Positions 7,650-15,340 of a stretch of 33,047 nt of DNA are shown here, piece after piece; within the stretch, counting starts at the first letter, position 1, and each line of letters starts with the position of its first letter. Both the position numbers and the translations under genes were made by a program. The stretch spans positions 1 to 33,047 of the forward strand of contig CARQVR010000034.1 of the NCBI GenBank assembly GCA_949051815.1, given 5' to 3'. The stretch comes from an uncultured Lachnospiraceae bacterium. Its GTDB lineage: Bacteria; Bacillota; Clostridia; Lachnospirales; Lachnospiraceae. The notes below the pieces were generated by a model that saw only the letters and a list, made by a program, of their open reading frames with translations, ran no database searches and was not told where the DNA came from.

Positions 7650-9491
7650 ATGAAACAGAAAAGAGAAGATGTAAGAAATATAGCAATTATCGCCCACGTA
7701 GATCACGGCAAGACCACGCTGGTGGACGAACTTTTGAAACAAAGCGGCGTTTTCCGGGAGAATCAGGAAGTAGCGGAGCGCATCATGGACTCAAATGACA
7801 TTGAGAAGGAGCGCGGCATCACAATCCTTTCCAAAAATACCGCCGTCACCTACAAAGGCACCAAAATCAACATCATCGACACCCCCGGCCACGCGGATTT
7901 CGGCGGCGAGGTGGAGAGGGTGCTTAAAATGGTGGACGGCGTAATTCTCGTGGTCGACGCCTTCGAAGGGCCTATGCCCCAGACAAAGTTTGTGCTGAAA
8001 AAGGCGCTGGAGCTGGATCTGTCCGTGATCGTATGCATCAACAAGTGCGACCGTCCCGAGGCAAGACCGATTCAGGTCGTGGACGAAGTGCTGGAGCTTT
8101 TTATGGATCTGGACGCCAACGACGAGCAGTTAGACTGCCCCTTCGTCTACGCCTCCGCCAAGACCGGCACCGCCACCACACAGCTCACCGTCAAGGGTAA
8201 GGACATGACGCCTCTCTTTGACACCATCATTGACCACATTCCCGCGCCTCAGGGCGATCCCGACGCGGGCACGCAGATTCTCGTGAGCACGATAGATTAT
8301 AATGAGTACGTGGGACGCATCGGCGTAGGCAAAGTGGACAACGGCTCCGTCAAAGTCAATCAGGAAGTGGTCATTGTGAACCACCACGACCCCGAAAAGA
8401 TGAAGAAGGTAAAGATCAGCAAGCTTTACGAGTATGACGGTCTGGACAAGGTGGAGGTAAAGGAGGCCGCAATCGGCGCCATCGTGGCGATCTCCGGCAT
8501 TGCGGATATCCATATCGGCGACACCCTCTGCTCTCCCGATGATCCCAGACCAATTCCTTTCCAGAAAATTTCGGAGCCGACAATCGCCATGCACTTTTGC
8601 GTCAACGATTCCCCTCTGGCCGGAAAGGAAGGCAAATATGTGACCAGCCGCCATCTGCGCGACCGCCTGTTCCGTGAGTTAAATACAGACGTGTCCCTGC
8701 GGGTGGAAGAAACCGACACCACGGAGGCCTTCAAGGTGTCCGGACGCGGCGAACTGCACCTTTCCGTGCTGATTGAAAATATGCGCAGGGAAGGCTTCGA
8801 GTTTGCCGTAAGCAAGGCGGAAGTCCTCTACAAAACCGACGAGAACGGCAAAAAGACAGAGCCTATGGAGTTGTGCTATGTGGATGTGCCGGAAGAATTT
8901 TCCGGGACGGTCATCGAAAAACTCAGCCAGAGAAAGGGCGAGCTGAAAAACATGGGCATGGCGTCAGGCGGCTACTCCCGTCTGGAGTTTTCCATCCCCT
9001 CAAGAGGGCTGATCGGCTACCGCGGCGAATTTATGACCGACACCAAGGGGAACGGCATTATGAACACCATCTTTGACGGCTACGGCCCCTACAAGGGCGA
9101 TATCCAGTACCGCAAGCAGGGTTCCCTTATCGCCTTCGAGGCGGGCGAGGCCATCACCTACGGTCTCTACAACGCGCAGGAGCGCGGCACCCTCTTCATC
9201 GGCCCCGGCGAAAAAGTATACTCCGGCATGATCGTTGGACAGAACGGACGCGGCGAGGACATCGAGCTGAACGTGTGCAAGAAAAAACAGCTCACCAACA
9301 CCCGCTCCTCTTCTGCGGACGAAGCCCTGCGGCTCACACCGCCTAAGATTTTAAGTCTGGAGCAGGCGCTTGAATTTATCGACACCGACGAGCTTTTAGA
9401 GGTAACCCCGGAAAATCTCAGAATCCGCAAGAAGATTCTGGATCCGACGCTCAGAAAGAGAGCGGCGATTTCAGCGGCGGCGAAGAAATAG
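7650..9491 (+). CDS. typA: Ribosome-binding GTPase TypA/BipA
   Basis: The 613-residue translational GTPase binds the ribosome and helps 50S assembly and growth under stress. All G motifs are present: AHVDHGKTT (G1), RGITI (G2), DTPGHADFGGE (G3), NKCDRP (G4) and SAKTG (G5). They are followed by the EF-G-like domains and the BipA-specific C-terminal part with GEFMTDTKGNGIMN and the basic end ILDPTLRKRAA. Length is the family norm. AGGAAAGG stands before the ATG. It is transcribed alone between its own promoter and a strong terminator. Confidence 0.97.
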   Translation: MKQKREDVRNIAIIAHVDHGKTTLVDELLKQSGVFRENQEVAERIMDSNDIEKERGITILSKNTAVTYKGTKINIIDTPGHADFGGEVERVLKMVDGVILVVDAFEGPMPQTKFVLKKALELDLSVIVCINKCDRPEARPIQVVDEVLELFMDLDANDEQLDCPFVYASAKTGTATTQLTVKGKDMTPLFDTIIDHIPAPQGDPDAGTQILVSTIDYNEYVGRIGVGKVDNGSVKVNQEVVIVNHHDPEKMKKVKISKLYEYDGLDKVEVKEAAIGAIVAISGIADIHIGDTLCSPDDPRPIPFQKISEPTIAMHFCVNDSPLAGKEGKYVTSRHLRDRLFRELNTDVSLRVEETDTTEAFKVSGRGELHLSVLIENMRREGFEFAVSKAEVLYKTDENGKKTEPMELCYVDVPEEFSGTVIEKLSQRKGELKNMGMASGGYSRLEFSIPSRGLIGYRGEFMTDTKGNGIMNTIFDGYGPYKGDIQYRKQGSLIAFEAGEAITYGLYNAQERGTLFIGPGEKVYSGMIVGQNGRGEDIELNVCKKKQLTNTRSSSADEALRLTPPKILSLEQALEFIDTDELLEVTPENLRIRKKILDPTLRKRAAISAAAKK

Positions 9492-9510
9492 TTTTTGAAA
9501 TTGAGCATAG

Positions 9511-9546
9511 AAAACCCCGCAGCAGACTGCGGGGTATTTCATTTTG
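9511..9546. terminator. Bidirectional terminator of typA and the small minus-strand gene
   Basis: CCCCGCAG (9515-9522) pairs perfectly with CTGCGGGG (9527-9534) around CAGA. T-rich sequence follows on the plus strand and TTTTC on the minus strand. Confidence 0.8.
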
Positions 9547-9733
9547 CTTCTGTCAGTGGCGGATTCTGATATAATTTGCGCTCAATACATTTCTTTTCAA
9601 AAGCAATCTGCTGTTTCATTTTCTCATATCCGCCGTCCTGACCTGCCATCTCCAATCTCTCCAATAAATCCAGCTTGTCTAAAAGATTTACATTCAATTC
9701 CTTTTCACCCGGCATTTCATCACCCACTTTCAT
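9539..9733 (-). CDS. Small hypothetical protein (64 aa)
   Basis: I do not recognise this protein. It has a short start MKVGDEMPGEK, then a leucine-rich amphipathic stretch LLDKLDLLERLEMA, a Gly-containing turn and a charged helix KMKQQIAFEKKCIERKL. It is predicted soluble and largely helical. It has its own promoter: TTTACA (9786-9781) and TATGAT (9763-9758) with a 17-base spacer. The ribosome site (GGTGG) is weak. It ends inside the terminator shared with typA. The promoter and the regular helix pattern make it likely real. Confidence 0.62.
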   Translation of the reverse strand: MKVGDEMPGEKELNVNLLDKLDLLERLEMAGQDGGYEKMKQQIAFEKKCIERKLYQNPPLTEAK

Positions 9734-9757
9734 AATCGATACCACCGCTACAGCTTC

Positions 9758-9786
9758 ATCATAACAGACTTAGAAAAAAGTGTAAA
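9758..9786 (-). promoter_or_regulatory. Promoter of the 64-aa small gene
   Basis: On the minus strand TTTACA and TATGAT are separated by 17 bases. It lies in the 60 bases just after the mgtE stop, so the small gene can be expressed apart from mgtE. Confidence 0.65.
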
Positions 9787-9793
9787 GTACCCG

Positions 9794-11206
9794 TCAGATC
9801 CCCAGCACAATCTCCGCCACACGGAAATAGATTAACAGGGAAATCGCATCCACAATCGTCGTGATAAACGGGCTTGCCATCACCGCCGGGTCAAGCCCGA
9901 TTTTCTTTGCCAGCATAGGCAGCGTGGAGCCAACCATCTTCGCCACAATCACCGCCATCAGCAGGGTAATACACACCACGAACGCCACCTGTACGCCCAC
10001 ATGATCAAAAATCATCAGCCTCGCGAAATTGCAGACAGACAGCGTCAGACCGCACAAAACCGCCGTGCGGATCTCCTTCCAGATCACCTTAAGCCAGTCG
10101 CTAAACTCGATCTCCTCCAGCGAAATACCGCGGATGATGATAGCGGAAGCCTGCCCGCCCGCGTTGCCGCCGGTATCCATCAGCATAGGAATAAAAGCCG
10201 TCAGCACCACATAACGGCTCAGCTCATTCTCAAAGGAAGTGATAATGCTTCCCGTAAAGGTGGCTGAGATCATCAACAGAAGCAGCCAGGGAATCCTCTT
10301 TTTGTAGGCGTCAAACACGGTCATCCGCAGATAAGGCTTATCGGAAGGCATCACGGCAGCCATCTTCTCGATATCTTCCGTAGTTTCCTCCTCCAGAATG
10401 TCCACCACGTCATCCATGGTGATGATCCCCACCAGCCTGTCCTCATTATCCACCACGGGCATGGCGGTAAACTCATATTTTTTAAACTGTCTGGCAACCT
10501 CCTCCTGATCCATCAGGGTATGAAGGGATACCACGTTTCTGTGCATCATTTCGCCGATCACGGCGTCCGGATCGCTTAAGAGCAGATAGCGCAGCGCCAC
10601 CGTCCCCACAAGAGTCCGCTTATAATCCAGCACATAACAGATATTGATGGTTTCGCTGTCAAGCCCCACCTTGCGAATCCGGTCAATGGCCTGCGCTACC
10701 GTGTAGTGCTCCTTCAAATCCACATACTCCACCGTCATAATGCTGCCTGCGGAGTCCTCCGGATAGCGCATCAAATGATTGATAGCCTGTCTGGTGTCCG
10801 GACTGGTGTTAGCGATCAGACGCTTGACCACATTGGCGGGCATTTCCTCCATCAGCTCCTTCGCGTCGTCGGACATCATGTTGTCGATGATGCGCGCCGC
10901 GTCCTTATCCGACAGGGAGGTAATGATGGACTGCTGCCTGTCAATCTCCAGATAGGAAAAGACGTCCGCCGCCGTGTCTTTTGGCAGGATACGGAAAATT
11001 TTAATGACCTCTTCCTCCTCCATCTCCTCCATATAATCGGCGATGTCCGCGTCGTTCAGCTCCTCAATAATCTTTCTGAGGCTGGTGTACTGTCCCTTTC
11101 TGAGAAGCTCTCTGATTTCTTCCACGCCAAAGTTGGCATAGTCTTCTATGATTCTTTCAACCCTTGTCTGTTCGGCTGTTGTTTCCCGATTCCCGTTTTC
11201 ACCCAT
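9794..11206 (-). CDS. mgtE: Magnesium transporter MgtE
   Basis: The 470-residue membrane protein is a Mg2+-gated Mg2+ channel. The order is an N-terminal helical superhelical domain (about 20-140, with LLRKGQYTSLRKIIEELNDADIAD), two CBS domains (about 150-270, with MHRNVVSL and FTAMPVVDNEDRLVGIITMDDVVD), then about five membrane helices from residue 305. The family signatures MLMDTGGNAGGQASAI and VGSTLPMLAKKIGLDPAVMASP are intact. Its start is 54 bases after the YigZ gene on the same strand, with AGGCGG upstream, so the two may be co-transcribed. No magnesium riboswitch is visible upstream. Confidence 0.96.
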   Translation of the reverse strand: MGENGNRETTAEQTRVERIIEDYANFGVEEIRELLRKGQYTSLRKIIEELNDADIADYMEEMEEEEVIKIFRILPKDTAADVFSYLEIDRQQSIITSLSDKDAARIIDNMMSDDAKELMEEMPANVVKRLIANTSPDTRQAINHLMRYPEDSAGSIMTVEYVDLKEHYTVAQAIDRIRKVGLDSETINICYVLDYKRTLVGTVALRYLLLSDPDAVIGEMMHRNVVSLHTLMDQEEVARQFKKYEFTAMPVVDNEDRLVGIITMDDVVDILEEETTEDIEKMAAVMPSDKPYLRMTVFDAYKKRIPWLLLLMISATFTGSIITSFENELSRYVVLTAFIPMLMDTGGNAGGQASAIIIRGISLEEIEFSDWLKVIWKEIRTAVLCGLTLSVCNFARLMIFDHVGVQVAFVVCITLLMAVIVAKMVGSTLPMLAKKIGLDPAVMASPFITTIVDAISLLIYFRVAEIVLGI

Positions 11207-11259
11207 AGCCTGCCGCCTTTCCGCCGGAAAACCGCATTCCGGCAGCGGCCGGACTTTTA

Positions 11260-11946
11260 TCAGCCAGACCTGCTTTCGGAAACCGCCTCCGCGCTTTTAT
11301 ATTTATAATAGAAAGGATCCGAGACACTCACCCGCGCTGCGCCGGCAGTGGCCTCCGTAATGTCCTTTATCAGTTTATCTTTCTCCTCACAGGGCACATG
11401 GAATCCGATAGACACCTGTTCCGTATAGACGGATTCCTCTATGGAAATCCCCCTCTGCCCCAAAAGATACTGTATCTTACCGATCCCGTTATAATCCGTC
11501 TCCACGGTAAGAGTGTACCCATATCTCATCACCGCCACACGGCTTTGCGCAAGTCCCGCCTGCGCCGCCTGCGTATAGGCGCGCACAAGCCCGCCGGTAC
11601 CAAGAAGCGTGCCGCCGAAATACCTGGTCACCACCAGCGTCAATCCACGGATGCCGGAGCCTGTAAGCACCTCCAGAATGGGTCTGCCCGCCGTGCCGGA
11701 AGGTTCCCCGTCGTCCGAATACCGCACAGTCTCTCCCTGCTCCCCTATGATATAGGCATAGCAGTGATGTCTGGCGTCCCAATAGCGCTTCTTTTCAGCC
11801 TCGATAAAAGCAGCCGCCTCCTCCTCTGTGTGAGTGGCCTGCACATGGGCGATAAAACGGGATTTCTTTTCCACGATCTCCCCCTCGCCCCCATATTCAA
11901 TAATTTTATACGGTGCATACTTATCCATGTAACCATCGTTGCACAT
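11260..11946 (-). CDS. YigZ/IMPACT family protein
   Basis: The 228-residue protein has the YigZ arrangement: an N-terminal IMPACT-type domain with SRFIAHV, DARHHCYAYIIG, YSDDGEPSGTAGRPIL and VVTRYFGGTLLGTGGLVRAY, and a C-terminal ferredoxin-like domain. Its biochemical role is not settled; homologues are linked to translation stress control and have been reported with peptidase activity. I place the start at ATG 11946, preceded by GAGGGGAG; ATG 11928 is the alternative and fits the family's usual N-terminus but lacks a ribosome site. It is divergent from the PBP gene. Confidence 0.9.
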   Translation of the reverse strand: MCNDGYMDKYAPYKIIEYGGEGEIVEKKSRFIAHVQATHTEEEAAAFIEAEKKRYWDARHHCYAYIIGEQGETVRYSDDGEPSGTAGRPILEVLTGSGIRGLTLVVTRYFGGTLLGTGGLVRAYTQAAQAGLAQSRVAVMRYGYTLTVETDYNGIGKIQYLLGQRGISIEESVYTEQVSIGFHVPCEEKDKLIKDITEATAGAARVSVSDPFYYKYKSAEAVSESRSG

Positions 11947-11962
11947 TTCTCCCCTCAGTGCA

Positions 11963-11991
11963 AGTATAAATGTGCACAGAATCGTAAACAA
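11963..11991 (-). promoter_or_regulatory. Promoter of the yigZ-mgtE unit
   Basis: On the minus strand TTGTTT (11991-11986) and TATACT (11968-11963) have a 17-base spacer. Transcription would begin near 11956, only about ten bases before ATG 11946, so the leader would be very short. Confidence 0.7.
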
Positions 11992-12036
11992 TTCTTAATA
12001 AAGCATAAAAACCTTTATTTACCAGAGGAATTTTGC

Positions 12037-12042
12037 TATAAT
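12037..12042 (+). promoter_or_regulatory. -10 element for the penicillin-binding protein gene
   Basis: A perfect TATAAT lies 93 bases before the chosen start. No good -35 is seen at the right distance (TTTATT with 17 bases between is the best), so it is probably a modest or activated promoter. Confidence 0.5.
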
Positions 12043-12134
12043 CGTCACAGGTCAGGCAGATTATGGCCTGTTTTAAAAAGATTGACCATATCTTCATTTA
12101 CGGCTATGATTACAAGTCGGGGAGGCAGTATCCT

Positions 12135-14852
12135 ATGAACTACGGCAAAAAAGGCGTCCGCAGGAAACAGCAGGCGCTTCACTCTACAGGTAAAAAATGG
12201 AGTAGAAAGGTAGCTTTTACCTTTGTGCAGGTATTTCTGATCGCCATGATCGGTGCCTGCATCGTCTGCGCAAGCGCGGGCATCGGCGCTTTCAAGGGGA
12301 TTCTGGCGACAGCGCCGGACATCAGCAACATTGACGTGACGCCCTCCGGATTTTCTACCTTTGTGTACAATATAGAAGGCACCCAGATTAAGAAGCTGGT
12401 TTCCACCGACGCCAACCGGATCCCGGTTTCCATCGACATGGTTCCGCAGGACTTAAAGGACGCTTTTGTAGCCATCGAGGACGCCCGTTTTTATGACCAC
12501 AACGGCATTGACATCAAGGGCATCATCCGCGCGGGCGTAATCGGCATCCAGAACCGGCATTTTTCCGAGGGCGCCAGCACCATCACACAGCAGCTCCTGA
12601 AAAATAACGTCTTTACGGACTGGACCTCCGAGGATTCATGGGCGGATAAATTCAAGAGAAAATTTCAGGAACAGTATCTGGCTCTGGAGCTGGAAAAGGT
12701 CATGGACAAGGACTCCATCCTGATCAATTACATGAACACTATCAACCTTGGCTCTAACACGCTCGGCGTGGAGGCTGCGTCCAGACGGTATTTTGGCAAA
12801 CACGTCAACGAACTCAACCTGTCCGAGTGCGCCGTGATCGCAGGCATCACGCAGAACCCGTCCCGCTATAATCCTATCACACACCCGGAAGAGAACGCGA
12901 AACGCCGGGAAAAAGTGCTGAACGATATGTTGGAGCAGGGCTATATCAGCGCGGAGGAATGCGAAGAGGCGCTTGCCGACGACGTCTATTCCCGTATCCA
13001 GATCGCTGACGCCAAAAATGAAGACAACGCCGTCAGTACATATTTTGTGGATGCGCTGACGGACGATGTGATGGAAGATCTGATCGCCCTTGGTTACAAT
13101 GAAACACAGGCATATACCCTGCTCTACAGCGGCGGCCTGAAAATATATTCCACGCAGGATCCGAAAATCCAGGCCATCTGCGATAACGCCTTCGCGGACG
13201 AGAGCAACTTCCCTGCGAATACCAAGTGGTATCTGAACTACGAACTGACCATCGACCGTGCAAACGGGGATCGGGAAAATGTCAGCACGGAAATGTTCCG
13301 CAGCTACTGGAAAGAAAACCGTTCCCCAAGCTATAATCTGATCTACACCTCGCAGGAGGAGGCTTATCAGGATATTGAGGCGTACAAAGCCGATGTGATG
13401 CGGTCAGGCGATGAAGTCTTCGGAGAGAACATCAATCTGACCCCCCAGCCCCAGGTGTCCCTCGTGGTACAGGATCAGAGTACAGGCTGTATCGTGGCCA
13501 TGGTGGGCGGCAGGGGCGCCAAAACCGCCAGCCGTACCTTAAACCGCGCCACGGACACGACAAGACAGCCCGGCTCCACCTTCAAAGTGGTTTCCACCTA
13601 CGCACCGGCTTTGGACAGCGCAGGGCTTACCCTCGCCACGGTTATGAACGATGCGCCTTTTAACTACGCCACCGGCCGGCCGGTAGCCAACTGGTACGGC
13701 GAACAGTACCGGGGCCTTTCCTCCCTGCGGGACGGCATACGCGACTCCATGAATATCGTGGCCGTAAAGACACTGACGCAGATCACGCCCCAGCTCGGTT
13801 TCGATTATCTGAGAAACTTCGGCTTCACCACCATTGTGGAGCGTGAGGAGATCAACGGCGAAATATTCTCGGATATCCAGCAGACTACCGCCCTCGGCGG
13901 TCTCACCCACGGCGTGACGAACGAGGAGTTAAACGCCGCTTACGCCTGCATCGCAAACGGCGGTACCTATATCAAACCGAAGCTTTACACGAAAGTCCTG
14001 GATCACGACGGCAACATTATTTTGGACAATACCATGCCAAACTCCAAGCAGGTGATCAAGGAAACCACCGCCTTTCTTCTGACAGACGCTATGGTCGACG
14101 TGGTCACAAGCGGCACCGGCGGATCGGTCAACTTCGGCAACATGGCCATCGCGGGAAAAACAGGCACCACATCCGATTACAACGATGTATGGTTTTCGGG
14201 GTACACACCTTACTACACCGCCACCACATGGGCCGGCTTCGACAATAACGTGAAGCTGTCCGGCGACGAAAAGAATCTGGCGAAAAAACTCTGGCGCGCC
14301 GTGATGTCCCAGATCCACGAGGAACTGCCAAGCAAATCTTTCAGCGTTCCTTCCGGCATCGTGACGGCCACGGTCTGCGCACGCTCCGGAAAACTGCCCA
14401 TCGCGGGGCTATGCGACGGAACGCTGCGCACGGAATATTTTGCGGAGAACACCATTCCCTCCGAAACCTGCGACGTGCACTACGCAGGACAGATCTGCCA
14501 GTACAGTACGCTTCCGGCCAGAGAGTTCTGTCCCTTCAAAGTGGAGGGCGTAGTTGAGCTGACGCCGATTGAAAACGCAGCCCTGCAGAGTGGTTCCCCC
14601 ACGGCCACCACTGAGGTGGTGAACGAGGACGGTTCTGTCAGTCAGGTGCCCGTACCCGCACCGCAGAGCAATATGTGTCCCCACGACGACGTCTTTTTTG
14701 CAACGCCCGGCTTCGAGGGCACCATCGAGGCACAGCGGGCTGAGATAGACCGGAGAAACGCGGAGGCCGCGGCAGCCGCCGCACAGGCAGCACAGCAGCA
14801 GCAGGAAGCACCGCCCGCACAGCCCCAGACCGAACAGCCGCCCGCACAGTAA
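12135..14852 (+). CDS. Class A penicillin-binding protein (PBP1a type)
   Basis: The 905-residue product both polymerises glycan strands and cross-links peptides in peptidoglycan synthesis. After a short basic cytoplasmic tail and one membrane helix (about 27-52) comes the GT51 glycosyltransferase with EDARFYDHNG (catalytic E115), EGASTITQQLLKN and the RKFQEQYLALELEK block. The transpeptidase follows with PGSTFK (S481, K484), SMN (538) and AGKTGT (K675). The last 60 residues are an A/Q/P-rich low-complexity tail. I chose ATG 12135, which has GGGAGG nine bases upstream; the open frame to 12063 has none. Confidence 0.95.
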   Translation: MNYGKKGVRRKQQALHSTGKKWSRKVAFTFVQVFLIAMIGACIVCASAGIGAFKGILATAPDISNIDVTPSGFSTFVYNIEGTQIKKLVSTDANRIPVSIDMVPQDLKDAFVAIEDARFYDHNGIDIKGIIRAGVIGIQNRHFSEGASTITQQLLKNNVFTDWTSEDSWADKFKRKFQEQYLALELEKVMDKDSILINYMNTINLGSNTLGVEAASRRYFGKHVNELNLSECAVIAGITQNPSRYNPITHPEENAKRREKVLNDMLEQGYISAEECEEALADDVYSRIQIADAKNEDNAVSTYFVDALTDDVMEDLIALGYNETQAYTLLYSGGLKIYSTQDPKIQAICDNAFADESNFPANTKWYLNYELTIDRANGDRENVSTEMFRSYWKENRSPSYNLIYTSQEEAYQDIEAYKADVMRSGDEVFGENINLTPQPQVSLVVQDQSTGCIVAMVGGRGAKTASRTLNRATDTTRQPGSTFKVVSTYAPALDSAGLTLATVMNDAPFNYATGRPVANWYGEQYRGLSSLRDGIRDSMNIVAVKTLTQITPQLGFDYLRNFGFTTIVEREEINGEIFSDIQQTTALGGLTHGVTNEELNAAYACIANGGTYIKPKLYTKVLDHDGNIILDNTMPNSKQVIKETTAFLLTDAMVDVVTSGTGGSVNFGNMAIAGKTGTTSDYNDVWFSGYTPYYTATTWAGFDNNVKLSGDEKNLAKKLWRAVMSQIHEELPSKSFSVPSGIVTATVCARSGKLPIAGLCDGTLRTEYFAENTIPSETCDVHYAGQICQYSTLPAREFCPFKVEGVVELTPIENAALQSGSPTATTEVVNEDGSVSQVPVPAPQSNMCPHDDVFFATPGFEGTIEAQRAEIDRRNAEAAAAAAQAAQQQQEAPPAQPQTEQPPAQ

Positions 14853-14900
14853 AAAACAGATAAAACGCCATGCATGACAATGCAGCAGGCTTAATAACGC

Positions 14901-14945
14901 CAAAACAGGCTGCTCCCGCCACCGTGCGGAAACAGCCTGTTTTTC
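14901..14945. terminator. Bidirectional terminator after the PBP gene
   Basis: AAACAGGCTG (14903-14912) pairs with CAGCCTGTTT (14933-14942) around a GC-rich loop and is followed by T. Its A-run also suits the convergent small gene ending at 14965. Confidence 0.8.
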
Positions 14946-14964
14946 ATTCTCTGTCCGTATCAGA

Positions 14965-15243
14965 TTAAATGCCTTTCACCCTCCGGATCTTCTCCTCCAG
15001 ATCCTCAATGCCTGTCTTTGCATTGCTGATGGCCCGGCAGAACGCCTCATACTCTGCCCCCGGCTCCAGTCCCTCTTTTTCATAGTATAATCTGCCGATC
15101 TCAATATAGTTCTTCCTGATTACCTCCTCGCAGGTGCCAATCTGTCCTCGCAAATTCGCGATCTCAGCCAGATCCTTCGCCTTTCCCGATACTTCTTTTC
15201 CCTTTGAGGTGATGGTGTCGCCGATCTTTTCAAAAAAATCCAT
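14965..15243 (-). CDS. Small helical protein, zinc-ribbon-family N-domain without the ribbon (92 aa)
   Basis: The product starts MDFFEKIGDTITSKGKEV and continues with two long helices (AKDLAEIANLRGQIGTCEEVIRK, then EAFCRAISNAKTGIEDLEEKI). Proteins of this look are common in Clostridia and often end in a CxxC zinc ribbon; here the chain ends at VKGI with no such cysteines. Function unknown. ATG 15243 has AAGGAG seven bases upstream; ATG 15249 would be too close. A promoter lies just upstream. Confidence 0.78.
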   Translation of the reverse strand: MDFFEKIGDTITSKGKEVSGKAKDLAEIANLRGQIGTCEEVIRKNYIEIGRLYYEKEGLEPGAEYEAFCRAISNAKTGIEDLEEKIRRVKGI

Positions 15244-15291
15244 TCGCATTCTCCTTCATTATTTCCCTGATGACGGTTCTCTCATATATTA

Positions 15292-15320
15292 AACATACCG
15301 CATCCGCCGCCATTCGTCAA
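15292..15320 (-). promoter_or_regulatory. Promoter of the 92-aa small gene
   Basis: On the minus strand TTGACG (15320-15315) and TATGTT (15297-15292) are 17 bases apart, about 50 bases before the start codon. Confidence 0.68.
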
Positions 15321-15340
15321 CCCAAAAGCCATGCGGCCGT

